A stretch of 64,000 nucleotides of DNA, from the NCBI GenBank assembly GCA_963664845.1, contig OY761615.1, forward strand, positions 5,208,001 through 5,272,000, read 5' to 3'. The notes below the pieces were generated by a model. It ran no database searches, was not told where the DNA came from, and saw nothing but the letters and a program-made list of their open reading frames with translations. The stretch's first letter is position 1. Each line of letters opens with the position of its first letter. A program made the translations under genes and the position numbers. Source of the stretch: CAIYTF01 sp963664845. GTDB taxonomy: Bacteria; Bacteroidota; Ignavibacteria; Ignavibacteriales; Ignavibacteriaceae. Positions 63,356 through 64,000 of the stretch are shown in pieces.

Positions 63356-63370
63356 TAAAAGGAAACAACA

Positions 63371-64000
63371 ATGCGAACATATTTGCTTATAATTTTACTT
63401 TTGGTGTTTGGTGAATACGCATTCTCGCAGACTGCGGAAACAACCAGATTATATCGAAATGATCCAAAGGGGACAGTCAAATACCGCCGTGAAAGTATCA
63501 TGGACGGTAACCAGGTGCGCACTCTCTTCTATAATAATGGTGAAGTTGCAAAGTGGAAATTTCAACCATCAGGAGAATGGCCAAAGGGAACGGGCCATTC
63601 CTATATCGACGGAGTGTGTGTGCTCATTGCAGCCCAGATTACTGCTCCGGGAAACGGACAAGTGGTTCATCCGCTCGAGACTGCCTATCGGGAGTATTAT
63701 GATTCAGATCCGCTTTCCGGCCTCATCTGGGGACTTGAACCTGTCCCTGGATATATGAATGCTTCCTCTTCGAAAATTGCTTTTAACACCGATAGAAAAT
63801 CCTGGCCGGAACACTGGCCTGCTGCGCTGAATAAGGACAGTACCTGGGATGGATACTGGTATGGCTATTTTGGTAAAGGCATTCAGAACTCCGATTTCGA
63901 GACTTTCTTTGTGATGGATGATTCCCAGGACAAAGAATATACACGCGTACCCTACTTGTACCAGCCGATAGATGAAGATCATGAACGTGGTGGTCTTGGG
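63371..64000 (+). CDS. exported hypothetical protein, 5' part only
   Basis: ATG 63371 starts 15 bases after the receptor stop and the frame stays open to the window edge (210 codons), so the gene is cut by the window. The N-terminus is a signal peptide (TYLLIILLLVFGEYAFSQ). The rest (GEWPKGTGHSYIDG, WPEHWPAALNKDSTWDGYWYGYFG) is rich in Trp, Tyr and Gly. This resembles large secreted proteins that often follow TonB-dependent receptors in Ignavibacteria, with no assigned domain. Probably co-transcribed with the receptor and part of the same envelope system. Confidence 0.8.
   Translation, partial: MRTYLLIILLLVFGEYAFSQTAETTRLYRNDPKGTVKYRRESIMDGNQVRTLFYNNGEVAKWKFQPSGEWPKGTGHSYIDGVCVLIAAQITAPGNGQVVHPLETAYREYYDSDPLSGLIWGLEPVPGYMNASSSKIAFNTDRKSWPEHWPAALNKDSTWDGYWYGYFGKGIQNSDFETFFVMDDSQDKEYTRVPYLYQPIDEDHERGGLG

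Overview
The window looks like chromosomal DNA from the Bacteroidota/Chlorobi/Ignavibacteriota group, most likely an Ignavibacteria-type heterotroph. The evidence is: C-terminal type IX secretion (T9SS) tails of the NYPNPFNPxTKI kind on three secreted proteins, a large TonB-dependent receptor, a Ser/Thr kinase with a YCF48-like propeller, an HU-SPOR membrane protein, frequent TTG starts, moderate GC and mostly weak Shine-Dalgarno signals. No rRNA, tRNA or CRISPR was found.

Layout. 1-1.6 kb: start of a DPP-IV-like peptidase, an SDR oxidoreductase and a small membrane protein, with two TetR-like inverted repeats upstream. 2-9.8 kb: signalling genes: a hybrid histidine kinase with a periplasmic binding-protein sensor, then a THI5/SsuA-like binding protein, a Cache-HAMP-SpoIIE phosphatase fused to an RsbW-like kinase domain, a STAS anti-anti-sigma factor, and a cytidylate-kinase-like protein. 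10.4-17.6 kb: a tightly packed envelope operon (giant TPR protein, outer-membrane barrel, membrane-anchored HU-SPOR protein, TonB). 17.6-28.2 kb: small membrane proteins, NHL propeller, RsbW-like protein, GDPD, alpha/beta hydrolase, DUF2254 protein, pseudo-receiver-GAF protein, CDF transporter, and a CCA-transferase-like HD protein with a degenerate head. 28.4-34.4 kb: peptidase-MA/TPR protein, MurA, YCF48 Ser/Thr kinase and PP2C phosphatase in one cluster. 34.7-39.8 kb: LiaF-like and PspC proteins, DinB protein, RdgB, amidohydrolase, AhpD-like protein. 40.2-41.6 kb: an IS4-family insertion sequence with an 11-bp target duplication.

41.7-64 kb is a polysaccharide-utilisation locus unlike the classical SusCD/HTCS type. 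It encodes a T9SS-exported GH16 glucanase, a trehalase/GH63-fold hydrolase, a GH5 glycanase, a GH3 beta-glucosidase, a GH2 enzyme, an SSS sodium/sugar symporter, a T9SS-exported non-catalytic protein with tandem binding modules, and a TonB-dependent receptor without SusD. In its middle lies an operon for a membrane-anchored solute-binding protein, a sensor kinase and a sigma-54-dependent response regulator. Four transcription units of the locus have -24/-12 (sigma-54) promoter matches. Three of them also carry a pair of 17-bp GTTAT-N7-ATAAC-like inverted repeats, with the nearer repeat about 70-82 bp upstream of the -24 element. This suggests one sugar-sensing sigma-54 regulon in which secreted enzymes cut a beta-glucan-like polymer, the receptor and symporter import the products, and the three-component sensor activates the set.

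All functional calls rest on reading motifs in the translated sequence; no database search was possible.
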